A stretch of DNA of 64,000 nt from Bordetella sp. (GCA_022818765.1 CP063810.1:802397-866396), one strand, 5' to 3'; positions 21,039 to 30,856 are shown, numbered from the stretch's first letter. Notes: generated from the letters alone by a model not told the origin. Program-made: numbers and translations.

Positions 21039-21653
21039 ATGTTCACTGGAATTGTAGAATCGGTTGGTAAAATTGTTGATATAAAACATATAGATGAACA
21101 ATCTGGATTACAACTAGAAATTGAAGCAAGAGATTTGAAACTTTCCGATACTAAAATAGGTGATTCTATTTCTGTTCAGGGAGCGTGCATGACTGTAAGT
21201 AATTTAAATTTGAAACTTAATAGTTTTAGTGTTATTGTTTCTAAGCAGAGTTTAAAATCGACAACCGGTTTAAATTGTATCAATGAGGTGAATCTAGAAA
21301 AATCTTTATATGCAAATAGTAGATTAGGAGGGCATTTTTTATTAGGTCATATAGATTCCTTAGGAAAAATAAAAAGTTTATCCTCAGTAGGAAATTCGTT
21401 GGAATTAGTTTTATGTATTCAAAACGATATAGCTCGTTATTTAGTTTATAAGGGTCCAATTGCTGTTAATGGAATTAGTTTAACAATCAATAAGATAATA
21501 AAAGAAAAAGATAATTTTGAGGTTAGTATGAATATAATTCCTCATACGATAATTAATACAACAATTCGAAATGAAAAAATAGAAAATTTAGTTAATATTG
21601 AAGTTGATATTTTAGCTCGATATGTTGAAAATTTTTCAAAAAAAATTTTATAA
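21039..21653 (+). CDS. ribE: Riboflavin synthase, alpha chain
   Basis: This enzyme dismutates two 6,7-dimethyl-8-ribityllumazine molecules into riboflavin. The 204 residues consist of two tandem lumazine-binding repeats. Repeat one opens MFTGIVESVGKI and contains GDSISVQGACMTV. Repeat two starts near residue 98 (GGHFLLGHIDSLGKI) and contains AVNGISLTINKI. It is partner to ribD just upstream. The next genes of the usual cluster (ribBA, ribH, nusB) are not here: a tRNA-Ser gene and tenA follow instead. Confidence 0.96.
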   Translation: MFTGIVESVGKIVDIKHIDEQSGLQLEIEARDLKLSDTKIGDSISVQGACMTVSNLNLKLNSFSVIVSKQSLKSTTGLNCINEVNLEKSLYANSRLGGHFLLGHIDSLGKIKSLSSVGNSLELVLCIQNDIARYLVYKGPIAVNGISLTINKIIKEKDNFEVSMNIIPHTIINTTIRNEKIENLVNIEVDILARYVENFSKKIL

Positions 21654-21704
21654 ATAGAATATCTATTAACTCTTAAATTATGAATTTAATTATTTACACA
21701 GATC

Positions 21705-21793
21705 GGACGGGTGGCCGAGTGGTTTAAGGCGCACGCCTGGAAAGCGTGTATACAAAATTTGTATCGGGGGTTCGAATCCCCCTCTGTCCGCCA
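21705..21793 (+). tRNA. tRNA-Ser (anticodon GGA)
   Basis: An 89-base class II tRNA with acceptor GGACGGG pairing TCTGTCC, a D arm GGCCGAGTGGTTTAAGGC, anticodon loop with GGA, a long variable arm, the T arm GGTTCGAATCC and an encoded CCA end. GGA reads UCC and UCU codons. It lies between ribE and tenA. Confidence 0.96.
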
Positions 21794-21812
21794 AAATTTA
21801 ATTGAATTTTAT

Positions 21813-22475
21813 TTAAATATTCCAAGATTCATGATTATAAGCTGAGTTCCAAAAAATCCATTCTAATTTCATTGAATCATTATAAGCAGCATGCATTTGG
21901 TTAATTGTTGATTTATCACAATTTTTTCCAATTTTATCTATAATTTGAATTATGAATTTGACAATTAATTGAAATTCTTTTCCTGCATATGTTTTTATCC
22001 ATTTCATATATGGATTTGTTTTCTTTGCATTTTTATAAATATGCAATCCAATTTCAGAATAGATCCAAAAACAAGGCAATAATGCAGCAATTATAATTGG
22101 ATAAGAAGCACTAAAAGCTGTACTAATTAGAAAATGACTATAATGATGACAAGCTGATGATATTGGGATATCAGAAACCTCATTTTCATTAATTTTTAAT
22201 TCTTTTAGAAAAATTTTATGTAAGCTATATTCTAGAAGAATAGCACTTTTTGAAGCCTCTAAAAATTGAACAATTTCATCAGTGTTTTCTGCTTTAGCTG
22301 CAACAATAGCTAACGTTCTAGACAAAGAAATTAAATAATGAGAATCTTGTAAAATGTAATATTTGAAAGTTTCTTGACGAAGTCTTCCATTAGCTAGTTC
22401 TTTGTTGAAAGGCATATTACACATAGTTTCAAAAAGTTGAATATTTCGAATCCAAGCATCGGCACTAAATGTCAT
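21813..22475 (-). CDS. tenA: TenA-family aminopyrimidine aminohydrolase (thiaminase II)
   Basis: TenA salvages thiamine breakdown products by converting aminomethyl-pyrimidine to HMP. The 220 residues are typical. The family-defining segment ALLPCFWIYSEIGLHIY (about residues 138-154) contains the active-site Cys, and YILQDSHYL lies near the N-terminus. No TPP riboswitch is visible upstream. The only other thiamine gene in the window is thiS, and thiG is missing beside it. The pair therefore suggests a reduced thiamine pathway leaning on salvage, which is inference from this window alone. Confidence 0.92.
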   Translation of the reverse strand: MTFSADAWIRNIQLFETMCNMPFNKELANGRLRQETFKYYILQDSHYLISLSRTLAIVAAKAENTDEIVQFLEASKSAILLEYSLHKIFLKELKINENEVSDIPISSACHHYSHFLISTAFSASYPIIIAALLPCFWIYSEIGLHIYKNAKKTNPYMKWIKTYAGKEFQLIVKFIIQIIDKIGKNCDKSTINQMHAAYNDSMKLEWIFWNSAYNHESWNI

Positions 22476-22659
22476 AAAAATCCTTTTTAGAATTCAAAAA
22501 ATTGAATTGGTTTATATCAAAAATTATGCTTAGAAGATTTTAGTTTAAATTATTTTATGATATTTTTAAGCTTGAAAATAATAGTATCAAAAAATGAGTT
22601 TTTTAATTTTGAAATATAACTTTCACAAAGTTTAATTTTTGCAGTTTTCTAAAAGAAAA

Positions 22660-22744
22660 TGGTACCCGAGGCCGGAATTGAACCGGCATGCTAAAAAGCG
22701 GGGGATTTTGAGTCCCCTGTGTCTACCAATTTCACCACTCGGGC
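22660..22744 (-). tRNA. tRNA-Leu (anticodon CAA)
   Basis: An 85-base class II tRNA on the minus strand, GCCCGAG acceptor pairing CUCGGGU with an encoded CCA. The D arm is GTGGTGAAATTGGTAGACAC, and the anticodon stem-loop GGGGA-CTCAAAA-TCCCC gives anticodon CAA. A long variable arm and GGTTCAATTCC complete it. It reads UUG codons. Confidence 0.96.
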
Positions 22745-22854
22745 ATTTCAAAAATTGAATTTAGAAAAAATTAAACATCGTTCTACATTGTATATCTTTT
22801 ATAAAAAAAATTGGTTGGCTTTAAGCTTTTTTAAAAAATGAAACTTTTTTATTT

Positions 22855-23715
22855 TTATGAAATAATTTTAGATATGATGAATTTTTGACTCACATAGGTT
22901 AAAACGAGAAATAAAAAACCTGAAAGAGTCCAATGCAAAGCCACTCGTCCTCGCCAGCCCCATCTGTATCGACCTAATAGTAGCAAACCAAATGTCACCC
23001 AGGATAATAACGTAAAAATGATTTTATGATCAAATAACCAAGAAGTTTCATTCAATACAATAACCGAAGCAACCAAACCAGATCCAACAGTAAGCGTTAA
23101 AAATAGAAAACCTATTCCAATAGTTCTAAATAAAATTTTTTCTTGTATTAGAATCGGAGGCTGAATCTCAAATATTTGATTTACAAAACTATTTTCAGAT
23201 ATTTTTTTTAAAAAATTGCGTAAATAATAATTTAGTAAAGCCATAAATATAGCATGAAAAGCTGCTACTGTAATTAATCCATAAGAACTTAATGCAAGAA
23301 ATAAATGTATCCGCAACCAATAATTTTCAGAACTTTGAATAAGGCTCTTTTTCGCAAAATTTGCAGCTAAAATACAACTTAATGCGCCAAGAGGTAATAA
23401 GATTAGGTATAACCTTCCCATTTTTCTTGCAATAGTATTTTCTGTCCATAGAATGATCAGACTTAGCCAAAGTATTGCTGAGAAACCAATTGTAGGATTT
23501 AAAAATAAACTATTGTTTTCTAGTAAATTAGCTCTTAAACTGAATCCGTGAGCAATGATTCCTATCAATAGAAAGACGTGCAGTTTTATATTTATTTTTT
23601 CAAATTCTTTATTTTTATATAAATGCTGCCAGAAAAATATTGATAAGACAGAATAAATGATAGTAGAAATTGCATATGTTAAAATTAACGATTTCATAAT
23701 CAAATTATTATCCAA
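22855..23715 (-). CDS. CcsA/YpjD-like cytochrome c assembly-type membrane protein
   Basis: A 286-residue integral membrane protein with about eight hydrophobic helices, related to the HemX/CcsA family. It contains the family-type GRYRWGWRGRVALHWTL near the C-terminus (about residues 243-259) and a conserved ENYWLRIHLFLALSSYGL segment with a histidine. In gamma- and betaproteobacteria this gene (YpjD/CorE-like) is found divergently beside ffh, exactly as here. Its function is not well settled; roles in cytochrome maturation or metal export have been proposed for relatives. It appears complete. Confidence 0.85.
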   Translation of the reverse strand: MDNNLIMKSLILTYAISTIIYSVLSIFFWQHLYKNKEFEKINIKLHVFLLIGIIAHGFSLRANLLENNSLFLNPTIGFSAILWLSLIILWTENTIARKMGRLYLILLPLGALSCILAANFAKKSLIQSSENYWLRIHLFLALSSYGLITVAAFHAIFMALLNYYLRNFLKKISENSFVNQIFEIQPPILIQEKILFRTIGIGFLFLTLTVGSGLVASVIVLNETSWLFDHKIIFTLLSWVTFGLLLLGRYRWGWRGRVALHWTLSGFLFLVLTYVSQKFIISKIIS

Positions 23716-23822
23716 TATTATTCATTATTATCCAGTATTATTTAATATTTGGAAAAAGAGGTTTTCATTACTTTATTAAAAGTACTCCTATTCAACAGAA
23801 TAATTTAAGTGAAACAATTCTT

Positions 23823-25217
23823 ATGTTTGATAATTTAACTAATCGGTTATCTCATATTTTTAAAAAACTTAGCGGTCAAGCTTACTTAACAGAATCAAAT
23901 ATTCAAAATATGCTACGAGAAGTTCGCATAGCTCTTTTAGAAGCTGATGTTGCCTTACCTGTTGTAAGTAATTTTATCTCTAATCTTAAAAAAACAGCAG
24001 TAGGAGTTAAAGTATTAGGAAGTTTAAACCCAAGTCAAACATTGGTGGGTTTGGTTCATAAAGAATTAACGGTTTTAATGGGAGGAGATTTAGGAAAATA
24101 TGCACATGAAATTTCTCTAACGACTAAACCACCTGCTGTAATTCTTATGGTTGGTTTACAGGGAACAGGAAAAACTACCACAGCAGCAAAACTTGCATTT
24201 TGGCTTTCTAATGGTTTGCATAAAATTAAAGATCAGAAAATTGGAAAAAAAAAGGTTTTAGTTGCTAGCACTGATATTTATCGTCCAGCAGCTATTGATC
24301 AGTTGAAAATTCTTATAGAAAAATCAAAAACTGATTTTTTTCAAAGCTATACTAATCAAAATCCAAAACAAATTGCTATAAATGCATTGCATTATGCTCA
24401 GTCTCATTACTATGATATTCTGATCATAGATACAGCAGGTCGCTTGACTGTTGATGAATTGATGATGAAAGAGATTTCTGATATTAGCAATCTAATTAAA
24501 CCTATCGAGGTTCTGCTTGTTGTAGATGCAATGCAAGGACAAAGTGCTCTTGATACTGCAAAATCTTTTTATAAGAGTTTATCTTTGACTGGTGTTATTT
24601 TGACAAAATTAGATAGTGATTCACGTGGGGGAGCTGCATTATCAGTCTTTGAAGCTATTAATAAACCATTGAAATTTGTTGGAATATCGGAAAAACTTGA
24701 TGGATTAGAATTATTTTATCCTGATCGTATGGCTCAACGCATTCTTGGAATGGGAGACATATTGTCATTAGTAGAACGAACTCAGGAAAAAATAGATATA
24801 GAGCAAGCTAAAACTTTAACATTACAAATTAAGTCTAATGAAAATTTCACTTTAAATAATTTCCGTGATCAGTTGCTTCAGATTGGAAAATTAGGAAGTA
24901 TAAATTCTTTATTTGAAAAACTCCCATTCAACTTTCAAAAAAATATTGGAACATTACAAAATGATCAAACAGAGAAATGGTTACGTCATAGCAAAGCTAT
25001 TCTTGATTCAATGACATTGCAAGAGAGAAACAATTCTAATTTAATAAAATCTTCTAGAAAACGAAGAATTGCATCCGGGTCAGGAGTATCTATACAAGAT
25101 GTGAATCGTTTACTGAATCAGTTTGAACAAACGAAGGATTTAATGAAAAAAATGAAAAAAGGAGGTATAGGAAAAATGATGAAATTTATGTCCGGATTGA
25201 GTAGATTGAAAAGATAA
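23823..25217 (+). CDS. ffh: Signal recognition particle protein Ffh
   Basis: Ffh binds signal sequences and 4.5S RNA and delivers nascent membrane proteins to the translocon through FtsY. The 464 residues include the N domain and then the GTPase G domain with VGLQGTGKTTTAAKLA, DTAGRL and TKLDSDSRGG. The Met-rich M domain contains RIASGSGVSIQDVNRLL, the RNA-binding helix, and MKKMKKGGIGKMMKFM. It is divergent to the YpjD-like gene and convergent with thiS, leaving only 17 bases between the two stops. Confidence 0.97.
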   Translation: MFDNLTNRLSHIFKKLSGQAYLTESNIQNMLREVRIALLEADVALPVVSNFISNLKKTAVGVKVLGSLNPSQTLVGLVHKELTVLMGGDLGKYAHEISLTTKPPAVILMVGLQGTGKTTTAAKLAFWLSNGLHKIKDQKIGKKKVLVASTDIYRPAAIDQLKILIEKSKTDFFQSYTNQNPKQIAINALHYAQSHYYDILIIDTAGRLTVDELMMKEISDISNLIKPIEVLLVVDAMQGQSALDTAKSFYKSLSLTGVILTKLDSDSRGGAALSVFEAINKPLKFVGISEKLDGLELFYPDRMAQRILGMGDILSLVERTQEKIDIEQAKTLTLQIKSNENFTLNNFRDQLLQIGKLGSINSLFEKLPFNFQKNIGTLQNDQTEKWLRHSKAILDSMTLQERNNSNLIKSSRKRRIASGSGVSIQDVNRLLNQFEQTKDLMKKMKKGGIGKMMKFMSGLSRLKR

Positions 25218-25234
25218 CTCTACATATAAAATTT

Positions 25235-25441
25235 CTAACCGCCTCCAACAGCAGTTACAACTTCAATTAAATCGTTATTTTGTAATATTATATTATTATA
25301 TTCATTTTTGTGAATCGTTTTTCCATTATGTTCAACTGCAATTCTTTTATTAGTACATTTAATACTATCTAATAACTCATATATAGTTGTGTTTAATGGA
25401 AATTGAATTTCTTTTCCATTAAGTAATACTACTAAATCCAT
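25235..25441 (-). CDS. thiS: Sulfur carrier protein ThiS
   Basis: ThiS is a ubiquitin-like carrier whose C-terminal glycine is adenylated and turned into a thiocarboxylate that donates sulfur to the thiazole of thiamine. The 68 residues form the beta-grasp fold and end in TAVGGG, the functional Gly-Gly tail. In Alcaligenaceae thiG lies beside thiS and trmB. Here thiS abuts trmB directly (33-base gap), so thiG has been lost or moved. Without ThiG and an E1-like ThiF, ThiS would have no thiazole to build. The only E1-like protein in the window is TcdA. Confidence 0.9.
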   Translation of the reverse strand: MDLVVLLNGKEIQFPLNTTIYELLDSIKCTNKRIAVEHNGKTIHKNEYNNIILQNNDLIEVVTAVGGG

Positions 25442-25473
25442 GCTTTGTTTCCTAATAAATATTAATTTAATAG

Positions 25474-26142
25474 TTAAAAAATCCTTTTAAAGATTAAATC
25501 CGAAATTTTGTGACCTAGTTCAATACCTCGTTTCTCAAATTTTGTGCATGGTCTCACATGTGATCGGTTTTTGCAATCGATACCTAAATTAGTTAAAAGT
25601 GGTTCTTTACTTAAGACTTGTAACATTTGATTAGCATAATCCTCCCAATCAGTAGCGCAATGAATATAACCATTTTTACAAATACGAGTTGATATCAAAC
25701 TGATGAATGATTCCTGAATTAATCGTCGTTTTTGATGACGGACTTTTGGCCACGGATCTGGAAAATAAATGTGAACACCTGATAAAGATTCACGAGGAAT
25801 CATATTTTTTATAACTTCAATAGCATTATGTTGAATTATTCTAAGGTTTTTAATATTGGATTTCTCAATTTTATTTAGGAGAGATCCTATGCCAGGTCTA
25901 AAAGTTTCAATTCCTATGAAATTTTCATTTTTTCTAGAAAGAGCTATCTCTTCAGTAGCTTCTCCCATACCAAATCCAATTTCTAAGACAGTATCAGCAT
26001 TTCGACCAAATATATTGTTAATGTTCAGATATTCTTCTTGATATGGAATCATCCATTTATTAGATAAATGTTTTAATGCATAAGCTTGATTTTGAGTAGT
26101 TCTACATCGACGATATGTAAAATTATTTATGTAATATTTCAT
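25474..26142 (-). CDS. trmB: tRNA (guanine-N7)-methyltransferase
   Basis: TrmB methylates G46 in the variable loop of tRNAs using S-adenosylmethionine. The 222 residues include the SAM-binding glycine motif VLEIGFGMGEATEEIAL (about residues 55-71). The family signature IYFPDPWPKVRHQKRRLIQ contains the catalytic Asp region, and CATDWEDYANQML follows. It is co-oriented with thiS, 32 bases upstream of it. The start at 26142 is the first ATG and yields the standard length. Confidence 0.95.
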   Translation of the reverse strand: MKYYINNFTYRRCRTTQNQAYALKHLSNKWMIPYQEEYLNINNIFGRNADTVLEIGFGMGEATEEIALSRKNENFIGIETFRPGIGSLLNKIEKSNIKNLRIIQHNAIEVIKNMIPRESLSGVHIYFPDPWPKVRHQKRRLIQESFISLISTRICKNGYIHCATDWEDYANQMLQVLSKEPLLTNLGIDCKNRSHVRPCTKFEKRGIELGHKISDLIFKRIF

Positions 26143-26523
26143 AAAGCATACAGTCCAAATCTTTGTCTCTCATTGAAAAATAATGAATTATTAGAAAAAT
26201 TAGAATAACTTATTTTTATTATTTTAATAATATTATTAAAGCTTTGAATATTCGCGAAATAAATCAAATACTTTTGAGTTAAAATGATAGATATTGTATT
26301 TTTAGATATTAACCTCAGCAAGGAAGATCTTTATGTTGAACTAAAATCTTTTGAAGATAAGTTCAATGTAACAACATATATTCTTCAGTTTTTTTAAGAT
26401 TTTTAAAAAAGTAATACTCATATGAGATGCATTTTCGTGAATTATTATCTATTTTGTAAACAATACAAATTTTTAAAATTAAATTTATCTATTTATACTA
26501 ACGCGAGTCATGGAAATTAATAT
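26143..26523. other. Gap upstream of recA with a short gene remnant
   Basis: This 381-base gap separates trmB and recA, which are divergent. It contains one short reading frame (26284-26397) that looks like a truncated gene start. I looked for a LexA box before recA and found none, so SOS control of recA is not supported by the sequence. Confidence 0.5.
26284..26397 (+). pseudogene. Possible remnant of a D-2-hydroxyacid dehydrogenase gene
   Basis: A 37-codon frame begins MIDIVFLDINLSKEDLYVEL, continues with a FNVTTYI segment and stops. The pattern (Ile-Val-Phe-Leu-Asp near the start, then Leu residues and Val-Thr-x-Tyr about 25 residues later) resembles the N-terminus of D-isomer-specific 2-hydroxyacid dehydrogenases. 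It breaks off long before the NAD domain. It could be a chance frame. The ribosome-binding site is weak. Confidence 0.25.
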
Positions 26524-27602
26524 ATGAACGGCAAAATTTCTAAATCTGATCCTACTTCTTCAATTGTTATTTCCGAGGATGTACTTTCTTCAGAAAAAGC
26601 TAAAGCTTTATCTATTGTTCTTTCTCAAATAGAAAAACAATTTGGAAAGGGCTCTGTTATGCGTTATGGGAATAGTATAATTGAGAGGGATATTCAAGTC
26701 GTCTCAACAGGTTCATTAAATTTAGATATTGCGTTGGGTATAGGAGGTTTACCAAGAGGACGCATAATCGAAATTTATGGACCAGAATCTTCTGGTAAAA
26801 CAACTTTAACTCTTCAAGCTATTGCTGAGATGCAAAAGCTTGGAGGAATTTGCGCCTTTATTGATGCTGAACATGCTTTAGATGTTCAGTATGCATCAAA
26901 ATTAGGAATAAAACTTAACGATTTATTGATTTCTCAACCAGATAATGGAGAACAAGCATTAGAAATTACTGATGCATTAGTGAGATCCGGATCTCTTGAT
27001 CTTATAGTTGTAGATTCTGTTGCTGCTTTAGTTCCAAGAGCTGAAATTGATGGAGATATGGGTGATTCCTTGCCTGGATTACAAGCCCGTCTTATGAGTC
27101 AAGCTTTAAGAAAGCTAACAGCAACAATTAAAAGAACAAATTGTATTGTTATTTTTATTAATCAAATTCGAATGAAAATAGGGATTATGTTTGGAAATCC
27201 AGAAACAACAACAGGTGGAAATGCTTTAAAGTTTTATGCATCTATTCGCCTAGATATTCGTCGAATTGGAGCTATAAAAAAGGGGAAGAAATAATTGGAA
27301 ATGAAACCCGTGTAAAAGTTGTCAAAAACAAAGTTGCTCCACCATTTAAACAAGCTGAGTTTGATATTATGTACGGTTCAGGAATTTCACGAGAAGGAGA
27401 GATTATAGATTTAGGAATTATAACTAATATCTTAAATAAAGCTGGTTCTTGGTATTCTTATAATGAAAATCGAATAGGGCAAGGAAAAGATAATGTCCGC
27501 GAATTTTTGAAAGAAAACACTAATATTTGTCTTGAAATTGAAAAAAAAATACGAGACTTTTTTATTTCAGCTAAAAATTCATCAGAAAAAAGAAAATCTT
27601 AA
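26524..27602 (+). CDS. recA: Recombinase RecA, one-base frameshift
   Basis: RecA forms filaments on single-stranded DNA, drives strand exchange and activates SOS self-cleavage. The first frame has Walker [10 protein letters not shown] (about residues 78-86), Walker [11 protein letters not shown] and loop L2 [17 protein letters not shown]. It is interrupted after GAIKKGKK. The next frame supplies the exact continuation, [21 protein letters not shown]..., through [18 protein letters not shown] to the C-terminus. Adding one base to the A6-G4 tract at 27276-27285 gives a 359-residue protein of normal length. As it stands the product would lose its C-terminal domain. recX, usually next, is absent. 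Confidence 0.92.
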
Positions 27603-27940
27603 AATCTTAATTTCGAGGTAAAGTAAATTCATTTATTAGCTGTATTTAAGATTCATCAAACAAAACAAAATAAACTTTAATCATAACTATTTTGCATATA
27701 TAAATATTAATTTTAGAAATTTATCTCGATATATTCTTGATATCAATATTATTGGGAATAGAAATTGTTTTTTCAGTGCTTTTAATTTTTTAATATTAAA
27801 AATAGTAAACTTACTTTTACATATTTAATTGATTAATATTTGAATATTAAGCAGTGAATACTTTTCGTTTAAATAAAATCAATCAAAAACTTTTAATTTT
27901 TCCACTTTTTATTTTTATAAATATTTAAATAAGGCAACAT
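27603..27940. other. AT-rich gap between recA and sucC
   Basis: This 338-base stretch lies where recX is found in relatives. I see no frame with RecX features, no RNA gene and no strong hairpin. It presumably holds the sucCD promoter. Confidence 0.5.
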
Positions 27941-29101
27941 ATGAAAATTCATGAATATCAAGGTAAAGATTTACTTAAAAAGTATGGAATTACAATTCCA
28001 CGAGGCATTCCAGTTTTTTCTGTTGAAGAAGCAGTTTCTGCAGCTAAAAATTTAGGTGGGTCAGTTTGGGTAATAAAAGCTCAAATTCATGCTGGAGGTC
28101 GTGGCAAGGGAGGTGGAGTTAAATTAGCCAATTCTATTGATGAAGTGCGTGAAATCTCATCAAAAATTTTGGGTATGCAATTAGTAACTCATCAAACTAG
28201 CCCTACAGGTCAAGAGGTTCGTTGCCTTTTAATTGAGGAAGGCATCTCTTTTCAAAAAGAATATTATATTAGTGTAATAACAGATCGCAATATGCAACGT
28301 ATTTGTTTTTTAGCTTCTTCTGAAGGAGGAATGGATATTGAAGAAATAACAGCTCATGATCCAAATCAAATTTTAAAAGTTTTTATTAATCCAGAAGTAG
28401 GTATAGAAGTTAAAGAAATTGAAAAATTGGTAGAAGGTATTGGTATTCCTGAAACTTCAAAAACACAAGCTGTTCAGGAATTTATAAAAATTTACGAAGC
28501 TTACTGGAACACAGATGCTGATTTATTAGAAATCAATCCATTGATATTATCAAAATCTGGGAAAATTATTTCGTTAGATGCAAAAATTAGTTTTGATGAT
28601 AATTCATTATTTCGACATCCTGAAATTGTTGCATATCGTGATATTAATGAAGAAGATCCTTCTGAGATTGAAGCAAGCAAATTTGATTTAGCATATATAA
28701 AACTTGATGGTAATATTGGATGTCTGGTCAATGGAGCTGGGTTAGCTATGGCAACTATGGATGCTATTAAATTATTTGGTGGAGAGCCTGCTAATTTTCT
28801 TGATGTTGGTGGCGGAGCTTCAGTTGAAAAGGTAACTGAAGCTTTTAAGATCATGTTGAAAAACCAAAAGGTAAAAGCCATATTGGTTAATATTTTTGGC
28901 GGCATTATGCGTTGCGACATAATTGCTCAAGGTGTAATTGAAGCATGTAAATCTGTACAACTAAATCTTCCTTTAGTGGTTCGAATGAAAGGGACTAATG
29001 AAGAATTAGGCAGACAAATGTTAGAAAATTCAAAATTATCTATTATCACAGCTAATACTATGGAAGAAGCAGCGACTAAAATTGTCAATGTTTCTAAATA
29101 A
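27941..29101 (+). CDS. sucC: Succinyl-CoA synthetase, beta subunit
   Basis: SucC and SucD convert succinyl-CoA to succinate with formation of ATP or GTP in the citric-acid cycle. The 386 residues begin with the ATP-grasp segment [17 protein letters not shown]. The nucleotide-binding [13 protein letters not shown] follows (about residues 51-63), with the metal-binding LLEINPLI and the C-terminal FLDVGGGAS and [13 protein letters not shown] for the subunit interface. sucD starts 15 bases after the stop. The gene order recA-sucCD is typical of Bordetella-type genomes apart from the missing recX. Confidence 0.97.
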   Translation: MKIHEYQGKDLLKKYGITIPRGIPVFSVEEAVSAAKNLGGSVWVIKAQIHAGGRGKGGGVKLANSIDEVREISSKILGMQLVTHQTSPTGQEVRCLLIEEGISFQKEYYISVITDRNMQRICFLASSEGGMDIEEITAHDPNQILKVFINPEVGIEVKEIEKLVEGIGIPETSKTQAVQEFIKIYEAYWNTDADLLEINPLILSKSGKIISLDAKISFDDNSLFRHPEIVAYRDINEEDPSEIEASKFDLAYIKLDGNIGCLVNGAGLAMATMDAIKLFGGEPANFLDVGGGASVEKVTEAFKIMLKNQKVKAILVNIFGGIMRCDIIAQGVIEACKSVQLNLPLVVRMKGTNEELGRQMLENSKLSIITANTMEEAATKIVNVSK

Positions 29102-29116
29102 ATAAGGATTCAAGAA

Positions 29117-29998
29117 ATGTCAATTTTAATTAATCGAGATACAAAAGTCATTACTCAAGGTATAACAGGAAAAACAGCTCAATTCCACACCCGAATTTGT
29201 CGTGAATATGCAAATGGAAGATCTGCTTTCGTAGCTGGAGTTAATCCTAAAAAAGCTGGTGAGTATTTTGACGATATATTTATTTTTGATTCTGTTAAAA
29301 ACGCTAAAATTTCTACAGGTGCTACTGTTTCTGTCATTTATGTTCCTCCAATTGCTGCTGCCGCTGCTATTTGGGAGGCTATTCAAGCTGAGATGGAATT
29401 AGTTATTTGCATTACTGAAGGGATTCCTGTTCGTGACATGTTAGAACTTAAATCTCGCATGTCCTTAATTAATAGTAAAACTTTACTATTAGGTCCAAAT
29501 TGTCCAGGGTTGATAACTCCAGATGAAATAAAAATAGGCATTATGCCTGGTCATATTCATCAAAAGGGACGTATCGGTGTAGTTAGTCGATCTGGTACAT
29601 TAACTTATGAAGCAGTAGATCAACTTACTAATCTTGGCCTTGGCCAATCTAGTGCAGTAGGTATCGGAGGTGATCCGATTAATGGATTAAAACATATTGA
29701 TATTCTTAAAATGTTTAATGATGATCCTAATACTGATGCAGTAGTTATGATTGGTGAAATTGGTGGCCCTGATGAAGTAAATGCAGCTCATTGGGTAAAA
29801 GATAATATGAAAAAACCAGTGGTAGGTTTTATTGCAGGAGTTACCGCACCAACAGGTAAACGTATGGGCCACGCCGGAGCTCTTATTTCAGGTGGAAATG
29901 ATACAGCATCTGCTAAATTAGAAATTATGGAATCTTCCGGAATTTATATAACACACAATCCTTCAAATATTGGAAAATTACTGAAATCAATATTGTAA
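29117..29998 (+). CDS. sucD: Succinyl-CoA synthetase, alpha subunit
   Basis: SucD binds CoA and carries the phosphorylated histidine of the enzyme. The 293 residues start MSILINRDTKVITQGITGK, the CoA-binding segment. GPNCPGLITPDEIKIGIMPG lies in the middle, and the active-site His is in GHAGALISGGNDTA near the C-terminus. It is translationally close to sucC. Oxoglutarate produced by an aldehyde dehydrogenase in the next operon could feed this enzyme after oxidative decarboxylation, but that is inference. Confidence 0.97.
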   Translation: MSILINRDTKVITQGITGKTAQFHTRICREYANGRSAFVAGVNPKKAGEYFDDIFIFDSVKNAKISTGATVSVIYVPPIAAAAAIWEAIQAEMELVICITEGIPVRDMLELKSRMSLINSKTLLLGPNCPGLITPDEIKIGIMPGHIHQKGRIGVVSRSGTLTYEAVDQLTNLGLGQSSAVGIGGDPINGLKHIDILKMFNDDPNTDAVVMIGEIGGPDEVNAAHWVKDNMKKPVVGFIAGVTAPTGKRMGHAGALISGGNDTASAKLEIMESSGIYITHNPSNIGKLLKSIL

Positions 29999-30383
29999 TC
30001 AATTAGAATTATTTAGTTGAGATTAAATCTTTTAATTATTCATTTTCTAATTTTTATATGAAAAGTTAATTAGAAAAGTGACATTATAATGTTATTAATT
30101 ATTTCATATAGAACTCATAATCTTTTTTTTTAAAATAGTTCTTTTTTTAAAAAATTCATTTAAATATGCCAAAAAAGATTGTTTTAGATTAATTTTTATT
30201 AAAAATTCAAAAATTATTGTTTTATTCATTATTCATAACAATATTTTTTGGGGGTGTTTATGAAATTCTTTGTTAAATAACTTATAAAAAGTTACGAATT
30301 GCTTACTTGATTTATATTCAAATGATAGAGTAACTTACAGTTAATCTTGAAGATCAAATATTATTAATTATTAGTTAATCAAA
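29999..30383. other. AT-rich gap before the amine operon
   Basis: This 385-base stretch lies between sucD and the RidA-like gene. It has long T and A runs and a GGGGGTG site (30250-30256) leading into a seven-codon frame (30260-30280) that stops at once. That could be a leader peptide or the remnant of a lost regulator. I see no recognisable gene. It should contain the promoter of the downstream six-gene operon. Confidence 0.45.
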
Positions 30384-30782
30384 ATGCAAAAATTTCCAGT
30401 TAAAACATCATTGTTTTCTTCAAAAGCTCCACTTGAATGGGCATTAATAAATAACGGTACACTTTATACAGCTCAGATACCTATTGATCAAACAGGTTCT
30501 GTTGTAAAAGGTGGAATTGAGGTTCAGACTCGTCAAGTTATGGATAATCTTGTTCATACATTAAAATGCGCTAATGCTTCTCTTGATTCTGTTCTACAAG
30601 TTTTGATTTATGTGACTGATCGTGAATACCTTTCAGTTGTAAATAAAGTATATTCAAAATATTTTAAATCTCCTTATCCAAATCGAGCAGCTCTTGTAGT
30701 TGCTGGGTTAGCTCGGGAAGAAATGCTTGTTGAATTTGTCGTATATGCAGCAGTTGAAACATGTTTTCCAGAAAAGTCTTAG
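30384..30782 (+). CDS. RidA/YjgF/YER057c family enamine-imine deaminase-like protein
   Basis: A 132-residue protein of the RidA family. These proteins hydrolyse reactive enamine or imine intermediates released by PLP or oxidase enzymes. The sequence shows the fold landmarks YTAQIPID, GIEVQTRQVMDNL and VLQVLIYVTDREYLSVVNKVY, and the C-terminal NRAALVVAGLAREEMLVEFVVYA. The Arg that binds the substrate carboxylate in RidA proper appears as NRAAL. As first gene of a catabolic-looking operon it would clear an imine made during amine degradation. Relatives in such operons are usually pathway-specific subgroups rather than housekeeping RidA. Confidence 0.88.
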   Translation: MQKFPVKTSLFSSKAPLEWALINNGTLYTAQIPIDQTGSVVKGGIEVQTRQVMDNLVHTLKCANASLDSVLQVLIYVTDREYLSVVNKVYSKYFKSPYPNRAALVVAGLAREEMLVEFVVYAAVETCFPEKS

Positions 30783-30856
30783 CGCTTTAAAAAGTAACAA
30801 AAAATTTAAATTTTATTTATATAAATTTCTAGTTTGATACATAAGGGACAGATTTA

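Noticed and set aside
22476..22659. A TPP riboswitch upstream of tenA
   Set aside because: The conserved CTGAGA and pyrophosphate-sensor segments are not found on the minus strand.
26139..26321. A 60-codon minus-strand frame upstream of trmB
   Set aside because: It is low-complexity (Ile, Asn, Ser, Lys), lacks a ribosome-binding site and overlaps the trmB start region; typical of chance frames in AT-rich DNA.
26143..26523. A LexA box before recA
   Set aside because: No CTGT-N8-ACAG pattern is present in the interval.
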